Positions 49,693-59,571 of a DNA stretch of 64,000 bases are shown here, piece after piece. The stretch is from Flexivirga oryzae. Its GTDB lineage: Bacteria > Actinomycetota > Actinomycetes > Actinomycetales > Dermatophilaceae. The position numbers were made by a program, and so were the translations under genes. Location of the stretch: NCBI RefSeq assembly GCF_014190805.1, contig NZ_JACHVQ010000001.1, positions 1,240,001-1,304,000 on the forward strand, in the 5' to 3' direction. The notes beneath the pieces were generated by a model. The model was given only the letters and a program-made list of their open reading frames with translations, searched no databases and had not been told where the DNA came from. The stretch's first letter is position 1, and each line of letters starts with the position of its first letter.

Positions 49693-50943
49693 ATGAGTGG
49701 AACGCCGGACTTCGACCTGAGACGCCTCGCGATCCCGGCATACGCTCCGTCACTGCTGTTCGGCCTGGCCGAGGGCGCGATGCTCCCCGTCGTGCCGCTG
49801 TCCGCGCGCCATCTCGGTGGGTCGGTCGCGACGGCGGCGCTGATGGTGACGCTGCTCAACGTCGGCTCGTTGCTCTTCAACGTGCCGAGCTCGATGATCA
49901 CGGCGAAATACGGCGAGCGACACGCGATCATCGGCGCATCCGTCATCGGAGCCGTCGCCGCGGCACTGTGCATGGTCGCCAACTCGCTGGCCGTGTTCGG
50001 CACCGGCGCGTTCGTGATGGGCATCAGCGGCTCGGTGTTCATGCTCGCCCGGCAGAGCTACCTGACCGAGGCAGTGCCCGCGGCATACCGGGCGCGAGCA
50101 CTGTCGACGCTCGGGGGAGTGATGCGCGTCGGCATGTTCCTCGGACCGTTCGTCGGCGCGGGCGCGATGGGGGTGTGGCACCTGCACGGTGCCTATGCCG
50201 TCTGCGTCGTCGCCCTCGCGATCGCCGGCGTCGCGGGCGGGACTCTGCAGGACCTGCCGACCCACACTGCGACGAACGGTGCCGAATCCAGCGCTGCGAC
50301 GGTGCGTTCCGTCGCACGCGACTACAAGCGGATCTTCCTGACCGTCGGGTTCGGCATCCTGCTGGTCGCGATGATCCGCGCAACCCGGCAGGCGGTGGTG
50401 CCGCTGTGGGCCGAACACCTCGGCCTGTCCGCCCAGGCAACCTCGGTCATCGTCGGCATCGCCGGCGGTATCGACATGCTCGTGTTCTACCCCGCGGGCA
50501 AGGTGATGGACATCTTCGGCCGCCGCTGGGTGACGGTGCCGTCGATGCTCATCATGGGGCTGTCGATGATGGCGATCCCGCTCACGCACGGAGCCGTGCT
50601 GCTGTGCGTCGTCGCGTGCGTGCTCGGTTTCGGCAACGGCATCGGCTCCGGAATGGTGATGACCCTGGGGGCCGACTACTCACCGGACGTCGGTCGCGCG
50701 CAGTTCCTCGGCATCTGGCGCGAGCTGACGGATGCGGGCTCCTCGGTCGGCCCCGCCGTCCTGTCCGCCGTGACCGCGGCGACCGCACTCGCTGCTGGCA
50801 TCGTCACCTCGGGAGCCTTCGGCCTGCTGGCCGCCGCGGTCATGTGGTTCTCGGTGCCGACCAAAGGTGGCCGGCGCCGCGGTCAGGACTCGAAACTCTC
50901 CGCTGCCGAAGGAAATTCGCCGGACGCGACCTCTCGTGCGTAG
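49693..50943 (+). CDS. MFS transporter
   Basis: The 416-residue protein has 12 predicted helices in two halves, with MITAKYGERHAIIGAS and VMDIFGRRWVTVPS as the two A-like loops between helices 2-3 and 8-9. It resembles multidrug-type exporters; the substrate is unknown. No ribosome binding site is present; see the -10 element and inverted repeat just upstream. The last 61 bases overlap the convergent panB gene. Confidence 0.85.
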   Translation: MSGTPDFDLRRLAIPAYAPSLLFGLAEGAMLPVVPLSARHLGGSVATAALMVTLLNVGSLLFNVPSSMITAKYGERHAIIGASVIGAVAAALCMVANSLAVFGTGAFVMGISGSVFMLARQSYLTEAVPAAYRARALSTLGGVMRVGMFLGPFVGAGAMGVWHLHGAYAVCVVALAIAGVAGGTLQDLPTHTATNGAESSAATVRSVARDYKRIFLTVGFGILLVAMIRATRQAVVPLWAEHLGLSAQATSVIVGIAGGIDMLVFYPAGKVMDIFGRRWVTVPSMLIMGLSMMAIPLTHGAVLLCVVACVLGFGNGIGSGMVMTLGADYSPDVGRAQFLGIWRELTDAGSSVGPAVLSAVTAATALAAGIVTSGAFGLLAAAVMWFSVPTKGGRRRGQDSKLSAAEGNSPDATSRA

Positions 50944-51743
50944 TCCTGGGCGGCCTTGCTGAGCTCGCCGCGGAGGTCGGCAAACTTGCGCACGAAGCGG
51001 GGCGCCTTGCCACCCCGCAGACCGGCCATGTCCTGCCAGACGAGCACCTGGGCGTCACAGTCCGGCCCGGCACCGATGCCGATCGTCGGTATGGCGAGCG
51101 CCTCGGTCACCTTGCGCGCAACCGGCGCGGGCACCATCTCCATCACCACGGAGAAGCAACCCGCTTCCTGCAGCGCCAGCGCATCCTCCAGGAGTCGCTC
51201 GGCACCGTCGCCGCGGCCCTGGACCCGGTAGCCGCCGAGCACGTGCTCGCTCTGCGGTGTGAAGCCGATGTGCCCCATCACCGGGATGCCGGCGCGGACC
51301 AGCAACTCGATCTCGGGCACCATCGGCTTGCCGCCCTCGAGCTTGACCGCGTGCGCCAGACCTTCCTTCATGAAGCGGGCGGCGGTCTCGAGCGCCTGCT
51401 GGGGGCTGGCCTGGTACGACCCGAACGGCAGATCGGCCACGACCATGGCGTGCGAGGTCGCCGTGCTCACCGCACGCACCAACGGCAGCAGGTGCTCGAC
51501 GGTCACCGGCACGGTCGTCTCGAAGCCGAAGACGTTGTTGCCTGCCGAGTCGCCGACGAGCAGCACCGGGATGCCGGCCTGGTCGAAGATCTCCGCGGCA
51601 TACATGTCGTATGCCGTGAGCATTGCCCACTTCTCGCCCTTGGTCTTCTTGGCCTGCAGGTGCGGCACGCGAACCCGGCGTTGCGGGGCGGCCTGCGCCC
51701 CGGTGCCGTAGGGAGCGGTGGTCTCTGGGGTCTTCTCCGTCAT
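50883..51743 (-). CDS. panB: 3-Methyl-2-oxobutanoate hydroxymethyltransferase
   Basis: PanB makes ketopantoate for coenzyme A synthesis. The 286-residue protein has AMLTAYDMYAAEIFDQAGI, the metal Asp in VLLVGDSAGNNVFGF, ADLPFGSYQ, GHIGFTPQSEHVLGGY and the catalytic Glu in VMEMVPAPVAR. An N-terminal extension of about 30 residues precedes the conserved part. ATG 51743 is preceded by TAGGCT at seven bases (51751-51756), a leaderless layout. panC and panD are not adjacent. Confidence 0.95.
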   Translation of the reverse strand: MTEKTPETTAPYGTGAQAAPQRRVRVPHLQAKKTKGEKWAMLTAYDMYAAEIFDQAGIPVLLVGDSAGNNVFGFETTVPVTVEHLLPLVRAVSTATSHAMVVADLPFGSYQASPQQALETAARFMKEGLAHAVKLEGGKPMVPEIELLVRAGIPVMGHIGFTPQSEHVLGGYRVQGRGDGAERLLEDALALQEAGCFSVVMEMVPAPVARKVTEALAIPTIGIGAGPDCDAQVLVWQDMAGLRGGKAPRFVRKFADLRGELSKAAQDYAREVASGEFPSAAESFES

Positions 51744-51908
51744 GTGCCAGAGCCTATCGGCGGCCGATAAGTAAGCGAGCCGTAAAGCCGCGGCATACAA
51801 ACCTTAAAGAATGCTGGGAAACAGCCGCGATCTCACCCAGAGAACGGAATCCTACTTCTGCGCCGCCTCACACCCCGTTCGAGGCGGCCGTCCGTATATG
51901 GAGGAACT

Positions 51909-54230
51909 GTGACAAGACGCGTCTACAAGACAGCCGCCGGTGTGACGGCGTGCGCCGCAACCGCGGCGTTCACGCTCGCCGGCGTCGCCCAACCCGCCGA
52001 TGCCCAGCCCACCCAGCCGGCATCGCCCAGCACCGTGCACCGCGCGGACAACCTGCCCAACCCGCGCGCCGAGCAACAGGCGGCGGAGCGTCAGGCCGCG
52101 GTCGACAAGCTCGTCAAGGGCCAGGCGACGGTGAAGACCATCCACGGCAGCAAGGTCATCGAGCTGCAGGCACCCGAGAGCAACAAGCACCACAACAAGC
52201 GGGGCAAGGGCACCAAGAAGCGCAAGGGCCGGTACGTCCAGTACGACGTCAACCAGTCGACGAAGATCTTCACGACGCTCGCCGAGTTCGGCACCCAGAC
52301 CAAGCCGGCGCAGGGCGGCACGGCGGGACCGTTGCACAACACGATCGCCGAACCCGACCGGACACAGGACAACTCCACCTACTGGGTGGACGACTTCAAC
52401 CAGGCGCACTACAACGAGCTGTTCAACGGCAAGGGTGAGTCGTTCCGCAACTTCTACAAGGACCAGTCGCTGGGCCGGTTCGACGTCACGACCGAGGTCG
52501 ACGACTGGGTGCAGGTGCCCTACAACGAGGCGCGCTACGGCCACAACCCGGTCGACGGTGACGGCACCAGCGAGGCCGAGGGTTACTGGTCGTTCGTGAA
52601 CGACTCGCTCACCGCCTGGTACAACAAGCAGATCCAGTCGGGCAAGAGCGACGCCGAGATCAAGCAGGACCTGCAGCAGTTCGACACGTGGGACCGGTAC
52701 GACTACGACGGTGACGGCGACTTCAACGAGCCCGACGGCTACATCGACCACTACGAGGCCCTCCACGCCGGTGAGGGCGAGGAGGCCGGTGGTGGCGCGC
52801 AGGGCGACGACGCCATCTGGTCGCACCGGTGGGCGGTGTTGTCCGGCATCGGCACGACCGGCCCGGACGGCAACAAGTCCGGTGGTGTGCAGATCGGCAA
52901 CACCGGCATCTGGGTGCAGGACTACACCACCGAGCCGGAGAACGGCGGATTGGGTGTGTTCGCCCACGAATTCGGCCACGACCTCGGTTTGCCCGACCTC
53001 TATGACACGACGGGTGCCGGCGACAACACGGTCGGCTTCTGGAGCCTGATGAGCAGCGGGTCGTGGTTGAACCACGGCGGTGACGCGATCGGCACCACGC
53101 CGGGTTACATGGACGGCTGGTCCAAGGTGCAGCTCGGTTGGAGCGACCTACAGACCGTGCAGTTCGGTCACCGGGCGAACATCAACCTCGGCCCGGCGGA
53201 CGAGGACAACCGCCGGGAGCCGCAGGCGGTCGCGGTGAGCCTGCCGGACAAGCACATCACCACCGACTACAACACGCCGAAGTCCGGCTCCTACGAGTGG
53301 TGGAGCGGCAGCGCCGACAACCTGAACAACTCGCTGTCGCGCGAGCTCGACCTGACCGGCGCCACCTCGGCGTCGGTCTCGGCCGCCGCCTGGTACGACA
53401 TCGAAGAGGGCTACGACTACCTCTACGGGCAGGTGTCGACGGACGGCGGTGCCACCTGGACGACGCTCGGTGACGGGGTGACCGGCACCAACGAGGCGTG
53501 GAGCACGATCAGCTTCGACCTGACGCCGTACGCGGGTCAGCAGGTCGTGTTCCGTTTCGCCTACCAGACGGACGGCGGCGTGCACTACGACGGTGCGTTC
53601 CTCGACGACCTGGCGGTCACGGTGGACGGCAGCACGACCACCGACGATGTCGAGTCCACCGAATCGTCCTGGACCGCAGACGGATTCACTCGTATGACGG
53701 GCAGCAACACGGTCACCAAGACGCAGTACTACCTGGCCGAGTACCGCCGCTACCACGGCTACGACACGACGCTGCGCAACGGCCCGTACAACTTCGGGTT
53801 CACCGACACCAAGGCGAACTGGGTGGAGCACTACCCCTACCAGGACGGCCTGCTGATCTGGTACGTCGACAACGAGTACGAGGACAACAACACGACGCAG
53901 CACCCCGGCCACGGCCTGGTGCTCCCGGTCGACGCGCACCCGGTGCCGGTGATCTGGAAGACCGGCGAGGTCGCATCCAACCGGATCCAGTCCTACGACT
54001 CGACATTCGGCCAGCAGCGCACCGACCGCTTCACCTTGCACCGCAAGGGCACCACGCTGCGGATGTGGAGCAAGCCGGGCAACCGGATGTTCGACGACTC
54101 GCGCACGGACGCCTACTGGTCGGCCCAGAACCCGACCGGGTCGGTGAAGGTCGCGGGCAGCGGCACGCAGATCATCGTCAAGCACAAGCAGGGTGACGGA
54201 CTCGCACTGCAGGTGCACTTCAGGAAGTAG
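51909..54230 (+). CDS. Secreted M6 family (immune inhibitor A-like) metalloprotease
   Basis: The 773-residue protein has a Sec signal peptide (TAAGVTACAATAAFTLAGV, cut near ADAQP at about residue 35) and a long propeptide. The zinc protease domain has HEFGHDLGLPDLYD near residue 357 and the Met-turn-like WSLMSSGSW. A C-terminal sandwich-like part carries SGSYEWWSGSADNLNN and FRFAYQTDGGVHYDGAFLDD, typical of immune inhibitor A. It probably digests proteins outside the cell. GGAGGAACT precedes the GTG start. A strong terminator follows. Confidence 0.93.
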   Translation: MTRRVYKTAAGVTACAATAAFTLAGVAQPADAQPTQPASPSTVHRADNLPNPRAEQQAAERQAAVDKLVKGQATVKTIHGSKVIELQAPESNKHHNKRGKGTKKRKGRYVQYDVNQSTKIFTTLAEFGTQTKPAQGGTAGPLHNTIAEPDRTQDNSTYWVDDFNQAHYNELFNGKGESFRNFYKDQSLGRFDVTTEVDDWVQVPYNEARYGHNPVDGDGTSEAEGYWSFVNDSLTAWYNKQIQSGKSDAEIKQDLQQFDTWDRYDYDGDGDFNEPDGYIDHYEALHAGEGEEAGGGAQGDDAIWSHRWAVLSGIGTTGPDGNKSGGVQIGNTGIWVQDYTTEPENGGLGVFAHEFGHDLGLPDLYDTTGAGDNTVGFWSLMSSGSWLNHGGDAIGTTPGYMDGWSKVQLGWSDLQTVQFGHRANINLGPADEDNRREPQAVAVSLPDKHITTDYNTPKSGSYEWWSGSADNLNNSLSRELDLTGATSASVSAAAWYDIEEGYDYLYGQVSTDGGATWTTLGDGVTGTNEAWSTISFDLTPYAGQQVVFRFAYQTDGGVHYDGAFLDDLAVTVDGSTTTDDVESTESSWTADGFTRMTGSNTVTKTQYYLAEYRRYHGYDTTLRNGPYNFGFTDTKANWVEHYPYQDGLLIWYVDNEYEDNNTTQHPGHGLVLPVDAHPVPVIWKTGEVASNRIQSYDSTFGQQRTDRFTLHRKGTTLRMWSKPGNRMFDDSRTDAYWSAQNPTGSVKVAGSGTQIIVKHKQGDGLALQVHFRK

Positions 54231-54266
54231 TTCGGACCGACCCCGGCCGTCCGGCCGGGTGGCCGG

Positions 54267-54299
54267 CGCCGGCCCGGAGCGAGTGTTCCCGGGCCGGCG
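54267..54299 (+). terminator. Terminator after the M6 protease gene
   Basis: An 11-base perfect stem pairs CGCCGGCCCGG (54267-54277) with 54289-54299 around an 11-base loop. It lies 37 bases beyond the protease stop. The rest of the 160-base gap up to glnA contains the glnA promoter region, with CAGGAT six bases before ATG 54391. Confidence 0.7.
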
Positions 54300-54390
54300 T
54301 CGTCCGTTGTGCGGCACCCGCGCACCGAACGGGCGGACAAATGGGTCGGCCGTCGATCCGCGACGCGGTCGGGTAGGGCAGGATTCGGGT

Positions 54391-55728
54391 ATGGATCGCC
54401 AACAGGAATACGTGCTCCGCACCATCGAGGAACGCGACATCCGGTTCATCCGGCTGTGGTTCACCGACGTGCTCGGCACCTTGAAGTCGGTGGCCGTGGC
54501 ACCGGCCGAGTTGGAGGGCGCCTTCGCCGAGGGCATCGGCTTCGACGGCAGCGCCATCGAGGGCCTGGCACGGGTCTACGAGTCGGACATGTTGGTGCTC
54601 CCGGACGCGGACACGTTCCAGGTGCTGCCGTGGCGGGGGGAGAACCCCGGCACCGCACGAATGTTCTGCGACATCCGGCTCCCCGACGGCTCGGCGAGCA
54701 TGGCCGACCCCCGCTACGTGCTGCAGCGGGCGCTGGGTAAGGCTGCGGAGAAGGGGCTGACCTTCTACACGCACCCGGAGATCGAGTTCTACCTGTTCGA
54801 GAAGGACATCAAGCCGGGGCAGCCGCCGGTGCCGGTGGACCAGGCCGGGTTCTTCGACCACGTCCCGCACGGCACCGGCCACGACTTCCGGCGCTCGGCG
54901 ATCACCCTGCTGGAGCAGATGGGCATCTCCGTCGAGTTCTCCCACCACGAGGGCGGACCCGGCCAGAACGAGATCGACCTGCGCTACGCCGATGCGCTGT
55001 CCACCGCGGACAACATCATGACCTTCCGCACCGTCATCAAGGAGGTCGCGCTGGAGCAGGGCGTGTTCGCGTCGTTCATGCCCAAGCCGCTGGCCGACGC
55101 GCCCGGCTCCGGGATGCACACCCACGTCTCGCTGTTCGAAGGCGATCGCAACGCCTTCTTCGAGGCCGGGGCGCCATACCAGCTCTCGGTGACGGCACGG
55201 CGGTTCATCGCCGGCATCCTGCGGCACGCCGGCGAGATCAGCGCGGTGACCAACCAGTGGGTCAACTCCTACAAGCGCATCTGGAGCGGTGCGGAGGCGC
55301 CGCCCTACGTGTGCTGGGGACACAACAACCGCAGCGCGATGGTGCGGGTTCCCATGTACAAGCCGTCCAAGGGGCAGAGCTCCCGGATCGAGGTGCGCTC
55401 CCTGGACGCCGCCGCCAACCCCTACCTCGCGTATGCCGTGGTCCTCGCTGCGGGCATGAAGGGCGTCGACGAGGGCTACGACCTGCCGCCCGAGGCCGAG
55501 GACAACGTCTGGACGCTCACCGACCGTGAGCTGCGGGCGATGGGGATCGACCCGCTGCCCGCATCGCTGGATCACGCCATCCACCTGATGGAGCACAGCG
55601 AACTGGTTGCAGAGACGCTGGGTGAGCACGTCTTCGACTTCTTCCTGCGCAACAAGCGCGCCGAGTGGGCGGCCTACCGTGACCAGGTCACGCAGTACGA
55701 GTTGGATCAGTACCTGGGCCGGTTGTGA
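54391..55728 (+). CDS. glnA2: Glutamine synthetase, type I (GlnA2-like)
   Basis: The 445-residue enzyme forms glutamine from glutamate and ammonia. Core motifs are GFDGSAIEGL, the metal-binding HPEIEFYLF, HHEGGPGQNEIDLRYADAL (split), KPLADAPGSGMHTHVSL and NNRSAMVRVP. At the adenylylation loop the sequence is EGYDLPPE; a Tyr is present, but the preceding NL of the E. coli NLYDLPP site is replaced. Length and the adjacent glnE resemble mycobacterial GlnA2 (Rv2222c). CAGGAT six bases before the ATG and no Shine-Dalgarno suggest a leaderless start. Confidence 0.92.
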   Translation: MDRQQEYVLRTIEERDIRFIRLWFTDVLGTLKSVAVAPAELEGAFAEGIGFDGSAIEGLARVYESDMLVLPDADTFQVLPWRGENPGTARMFCDIRLPDGSASMADPRYVLQRALGKAAEKGLTFYTHPEIEFYLFEKDIKPGQPPVPVDQAGFFDHVPHGTGHDFRRSAITLLEQMGISVEFSHHEGGPGQNEIDLRYADALSTADNIMTFRTVIKEVALEQGVFASFMPKPLADAPGSGMHTHVSLFEGDRNAFFEAGAPYQLSVTARRFIAGILRHAGEISAVTNQWVNSYKRIWSGAEAPPYVCWGHNNRSAMVRVPMYKPSKGQSSRIEVRSLDAAANPYLAYAVVLAAGMKGVDEGYDLPPEAEDNVWTLTDRELRAMGIDPLPASLDHAIHLMEHSELVAETLGEHVFDFFLRNKRAEWAAYRDQVTQYELDQYLGRL

Positions 55729-58712
55729 GCGTTTCGCGCAGCCTGCTGGCGCGGGCCGGTTTCACCGAGCCGGAGCGTGCGCTCGGCATGATCGCGGCGC
55801 TGAAGCTGCCGCCGGACACGTTCGAGGCAGGCATCGGTTCGTTGTCGCAGGCGGCGTCGCCGGATCACGCACTGCTCGGTCTGGTCCGCCTGGGCGAGGT
55901 CCTGTCCGAGGGCGAGAACACCCAGCTGGCAACGCTTTTCGCCGAGAACAAGGACGCGTGGAATCGCCTCGTGGTCCTGCTGGGCGCGTCCACGGCGCTC
56001 ACCGACCACCTGGTCCGTCACCCGCAGCACTGGCATGACGTGGTCGACGCACGGGTGCGCGACAGGGACGCGCTCTACACCAGGCTGGCGGAGGCGGTGG
56101 GCGCCGCCACCGGCACGGACGGGTATGACGCGCTGCGCGTCGCCTACTACCGGGAGTTGCTGCAGATCGCGGCCGTCGACCTGACAGGCGATGCCGTCGA
56201 GCAGTTCCCGGAGATCTCCGAGGCGCTCGCCGAACTCGCCGGCGCCGCGGTCGCGGCGGCGCTGCAGATCGCGCGCAACACCGTCGAAGGCGCCGACACC
56301 TGCCGGCTCAGCGTGATCGGCATGGGCAAGTGCGGTGGCCGCGAGCTGAACTACATCAGCGACGTCGACGTCATCTTCGTCGCCGAGCCCGCCGACGGGG
56401 TCGCCGAAGCCGACGCGATGGAGGTCGGTGCCAGGCTGGCCACCGAGATCATGCGGGCCTGCTCGGTCGCGACGGGGGAAGGGTCGCTGTGGCAGGTCGA
56501 TCCGGCGTTGCGGCCGGAGGGCAAGCAGGGCCCGCTCGTCCGGACCGTCGACTCCCACCGTGCGTACTACGACCGCTGGGCGAAGACCTGGGAGTTCCAA
56601 GCACTGCTGAAGGCACGGCCGATCGCGGGGGACGAGGAGGTGGGCGCGGCATACCTGTCGGCGATCCAGCCCCTGGTATGGCGGGCGGCCGACCGGGACC
56701 ACTTCGTCGAGGACGTCCAGGCGATGCGGCGGCGGGTGGAGGACCACGTCCCCGCGGCAGAGGTCGGCCGGCAGCTCAAGCTCGGACCCGGTGGGTTGCG
56801 GGACATCGAGTTCAGCATGCAGCTGCTGCAGCTGGTGCACGGCCGGACCGACGAGCGGCTGCGCAACCGCGGCACCCTGGCGGCCATGGAGTCGCTGTCC
56901 CGGGGCGGCTACATCGGGCGGGTCGACGCACACGAGCTGGACCAGGCGTACCGGCAGTTGCGGGTGCTGGAGCACCGGATCCAGCTGTCCCGGATGCGGC
57001 GCACCCACCTGATCCCCAACAACCCGGCGGAACTGCGGGCGCTCGGCCGCTCCATGGGACTTCGGGTGGACCCCGAGACCGAGGTGGTCAAGCAGTGGCG
57101 TGAACGCGCCGCCAACGTGCGCCGGCTGCACGAGCGGATCTTCTACCGGCCGCTCCTCACCGCCGTCGCCAACCTGTCCGGCGACGACGCGCGGCTGACC
57201 CGGGAGAACGCCGAAGACCGTTTCGCCGCACTGGGTTTCCGGGACGCCAAGGGCGCGGTGCGCCATCTGGAGGCGCTGACCGCGGGGGTGAGCCGGCGAG
57301 CCGCGATCCAGCGCACCCTGCTCCCGGTGATGCTGCAGTGGTTCTCCGAGGAGGTCGACCCGGACCTGGGGCTGCTCGCCTTCCGCAAGCTCAGCGACGC
57401 GTTGGGGTCGACCCACTGGTTCCTCAAGATGCTGCGCGACGAGGGCCGCGCGGCGGAGACCCTTGCGCGCGCGCTCGCCGGCAGCCGGTATGTCGGTCAG
57501 CTGCTGGAGAACGCCCCCTCGGCGGTGCGCGTCTTCGGGTCCCACCAGGCGCTGGTGCCGCTCACCCGGGAGCAACTGCTCACGGTGGTGCGTGCCGCGG
57601 TCGACCGGCAACCGGACGACGACGATGCGGCACTGCTCGCGGTCCGGTCGGCCCGCCGCAACGAGCTCATCCGCATCGCGGTCGCCGACCTGACCGGTGC
57701 GCTCGACCTGGACGCCGTCGAGCGGGCGCTCACCGACCTGGCAGCCGCGACACTCCAGGGCGCGCTGGAGCTCGCCATACGACACGTCGAAAAAGCAAGC
57801 GACACAACACTTTCGACGGTGATCAGCATCATCGGTATGGGCCGTCTGGGCGGCCGGGAGATGGGCTACTCCTCGGACGCCGACGTGATGTTCGTGCACG
57901 ATCCGTTGTCCGACGCGGACCCGCAACTCGCCCAGAGCCAGGCGGAGGAGGTCGTGACGTTCCTCAGCACCGGGCTGAGCGCCGCCGGCCCGGACCCGGC
58001 GCTCGTGGTCGATGCCGACCTGCGCCCGGAGGGCAAGGCCGGGCCGATCGTGCGCACCCTCGCGTCCTACGCCGCGTACTACGAGCGATGGTCGGAGGGC
58101 TGGGAGGCGCAGGCGCTGCTGCGGGCCACCCCGATCGCCGGGGACCAGGACCTGGCGCGCCGGTTCACCGAGCTGATCGACCCGTTGCGCTGGCCCGAGG
58201 GCGGCATCGACGCGGCGGCGGTGCGCTCGATCCGGATGCTGAAAGCGCGAATGGAGGCGGAGCGACTGCCGCGCGGAGCCGACATCCGCACCCACTTCAA
58301 GCTGGGCCGCGGGGGACTGTCCGACGTCGAGTGGACCGTCCAGCTCGCCCAGTTGCAGCACGCTCACGAGATCTCGGAGCTGCGCCACCCCGGTACCACC
58401 ACGCCGCTGCGGGTGATGGCCCAGCACGGGCTGCTCGACGTGCGTGACGCCGCGAAACTGCGTGAGTCCTGGACCCTCGCGAGCAGGCTGCGCAACGCGT
58501 CGGTGCTCTGGCGGGGCCGGCCGGTCGATTCACTGCCGGGTTCCCTCGCCGACGCCGACGGCATCGCACGGATCCTCGGCTCGCCCGTCGGAGCCGGTCA
58601 CGAGCTGTCCGAGCGGTACCTGCGGGTGTCGCGCCGCGCACGTGAGGTCGTCGAGCGCGAGTTCTACGGCACCGACCCGGACGGCGACCGGGACGTCGAC
58701 CCGACGCGCTGA
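55725..58712 (+). CDS. glnE: Bifunctional glutamine synthetase adenylyltransferase/deadenylase
   Basis: GlnE adds and removes AMP on glutamine synthetase. The 995-residue protein contains two nucleotidyltransferase domains with matching motifs: VIGMGKCGGRELNYISDVDV near residue 200 and IIGMGRLGGREMGYSSDADV near 705, each followed by a GlnD/PII-uridylyltransferase-like helical domain (LKLGPGGLRDIEFSMQLLQL and FKLGRGGLSDVEWTVQLAQL). The start GTG overlaps the glnA stop by four bases. Its last 49 bases overlap the convergent FetB-like gene. Confidence 0.96.
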   Translation: MSVSRSLLARAGFTEPERALGMIAALKLPPDTFEAGIGSLSQAASPDHALLGLVRLGEVLSEGENTQLATLFAENKDAWNRLVVLLGASTALTDHLVRHPQHWHDVVDARVRDRDALYTRLAEAVGAATGTDGYDALRVAYYRELLQIAAVDLTGDAVEQFPEISEALAELAGAAVAAALQIARNTVEGADTCRLSVIGMGKCGGRELNYISDVDVIFVAEPADGVAEADAMEVGARLATEIMRACSVATGEGSLWQVDPALRPEGKQGPLVRTVDSHRAYYDRWAKTWEFQALLKARPIAGDEEVGAAYLSAIQPLVWRAADRDHFVEDVQAMRRRVEDHVPAAEVGRQLKLGPGGLRDIEFSMQLLQLVHGRTDERLRNRGTLAAMESLSRGGYIGRVDAHELDQAYRQLRVLEHRIQLSRMRRTHLIPNNPAELRALGRSMGLRVDPETEVVKQWRERAANVRRLHERIFYRPLLTAVANLSGDDARLTRENAEDRFAALGFRDAKGAVRHLEALTAGVSRRAAIQRTLLPVMLQWFSEEVDPDLGLLAFRKLSDALGSTHWFLKMLRDEGRAAETLARALAGSRYVGQLLENAPSAVRVFGSHQALVPLTREQLLTVVRAAVDRQPDDDDAALLAVRSARRNELIRIAVADLTGALDLDAVERALTDLAAATLQGALELAIRHVEKASDTTLSTVISIIGMGRLGGREMGYSSDADVMFVHDPLSDADPQLAQSQAEEVVTFLSTGLSAAGPDPALVVDADLRPEGKAGPIVRTLASYAAYYERWSEGWEAQALLRATPIAGDQDLARRFTELIDPLRWPEGGIDAAAVRSIRMLKARMEAERLPRGADIRTHFKLGRGGLSDVEWTVQLAQLQHAHEISELRHPGTTTPLRVMAQHGLLDVRDAAKLRESWTLASRLRNASVLWRGRPVDSLPGSLADADGIARILGSPVGAGHELSERYLRVSRRAREVVEREFYGTDPDGDRDVDPTR

Positions 58713-59461
58713 CCGATCGCGCCGAGCCGCCCATGGATCGTCAGCTCCGTCGTCAGCAGCACCGAAACGGCCTGGGCCAGCAGGAGTGCCACCAGCACCA
58801 GTAGCTGCACGGCGGCTGCCTCCCACGGGCTGGCGCCGCCCAGCAGCGCACCGACGAAGGCGCCGGGGAGGGTGACCAGGCCCACCGTACGGGTCTGGTC
58901 CATGCCGGGGATCAGCGCGAGCGCGGCGTCGTCGCGGGCGACCACGTCGGCGGCCTGGGAAGGGGTGAGACCGAGCGAGAGCCCGGCCTCGTACTCGCCG
59001 TACCGGGTGTGCAACGCATCGTGGATCCGCTTGCCGGACAACGACGTGGCCACCATCGAATTGCCCCCGACGATGCCCAGCACGGGGATGACGGCGATCG
59101 GGCGGATCGGCACCAGGCCGGTGGCCAGGATCCCGAGAACCGCGGGCACCGCGCCCCCGCAGATCGGCACGAGCGTCCACCAGGTGGCCCGGCCCAGGAT
59201 CCGGTGGGCGCTGGTGTATGCCGCCACCGACAGCATCAGCGCGCAGAACAGCAACGAGAGCGGCCAGGACCGCAGCACCACACCAACCACCAGGCCGACG
59301 GCCGCCAGTTGGACACAGGCACGCAGCCCCGCGGTGACCTGTCCGACGCCGCTGCCGAGCCGCCCCCACCGCACGACCGCCGCCGCCAGCAGGGTCGCGA
59401 CCACCGCGAAGGCGAGCACGACGACGTCGTCCTGCAGGCCGTGCAGCTGCACCAGGGTCAT
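58664..59461 (-). CDS. FetB/UPF0014-type ABC transporter permease
   Basis: The 265-residue protein has about seven hydrophobic helices and the family segments GLRACVQLAAVGLVVGVVL, GIVGGNSMVATSL, LSLGLTPSQAADVVARDDAALALIPGMDQTRTVGLVTLPGAFVGALLGGASP (in pieces). E. coli FetB works with the ATPase FetA in iron export under oxidative stress; no ATPase gene is beside it here. ATG 59461 has GATACT seven bases upstream and no Shine-Dalgarno, so it may be leaderless. Confidence 0.85.
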   Translation of the reverse strand: MTLVQLHGLQDDVVVLAFAVVATLLAAAVVRWGRLGSGVGQVTAGLRACVQLAAVGLVVGVVLRSWPLSLLFCALMLSVAAYTSAHRILGRATWWTLVPICGGAVPAVLGILATGLVPIRPIAVIPVLGIVGGNSMVATSLSGKRIHDALHTRYGEYEAGLSLGLTPSQAADVVARDDAALALIPGMDQTRTVGLVTLPGAFVGALLGGASPWEAAAVQLLVLVALLLAQAVSVLLTTELTIHGRLGAIGQRVGSTSRSPSGSVP

Positions 59462-59571
59462 GAGAAGGAGTATCCCGGAGGCGGCCGGCGCGACGTGCGC
59501 ACGGCGAGGCCGCGATTCCGGGGATCGGACGGGGCGCCGGGACCGGTGTCGACGCCAACTAGAATCGGGCC

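Noticed and set aside
55707..58427. Minus-strand open frame of 906 codons
   Set aside because: Complete shadow of glnE, which has both catalytic domains intact.
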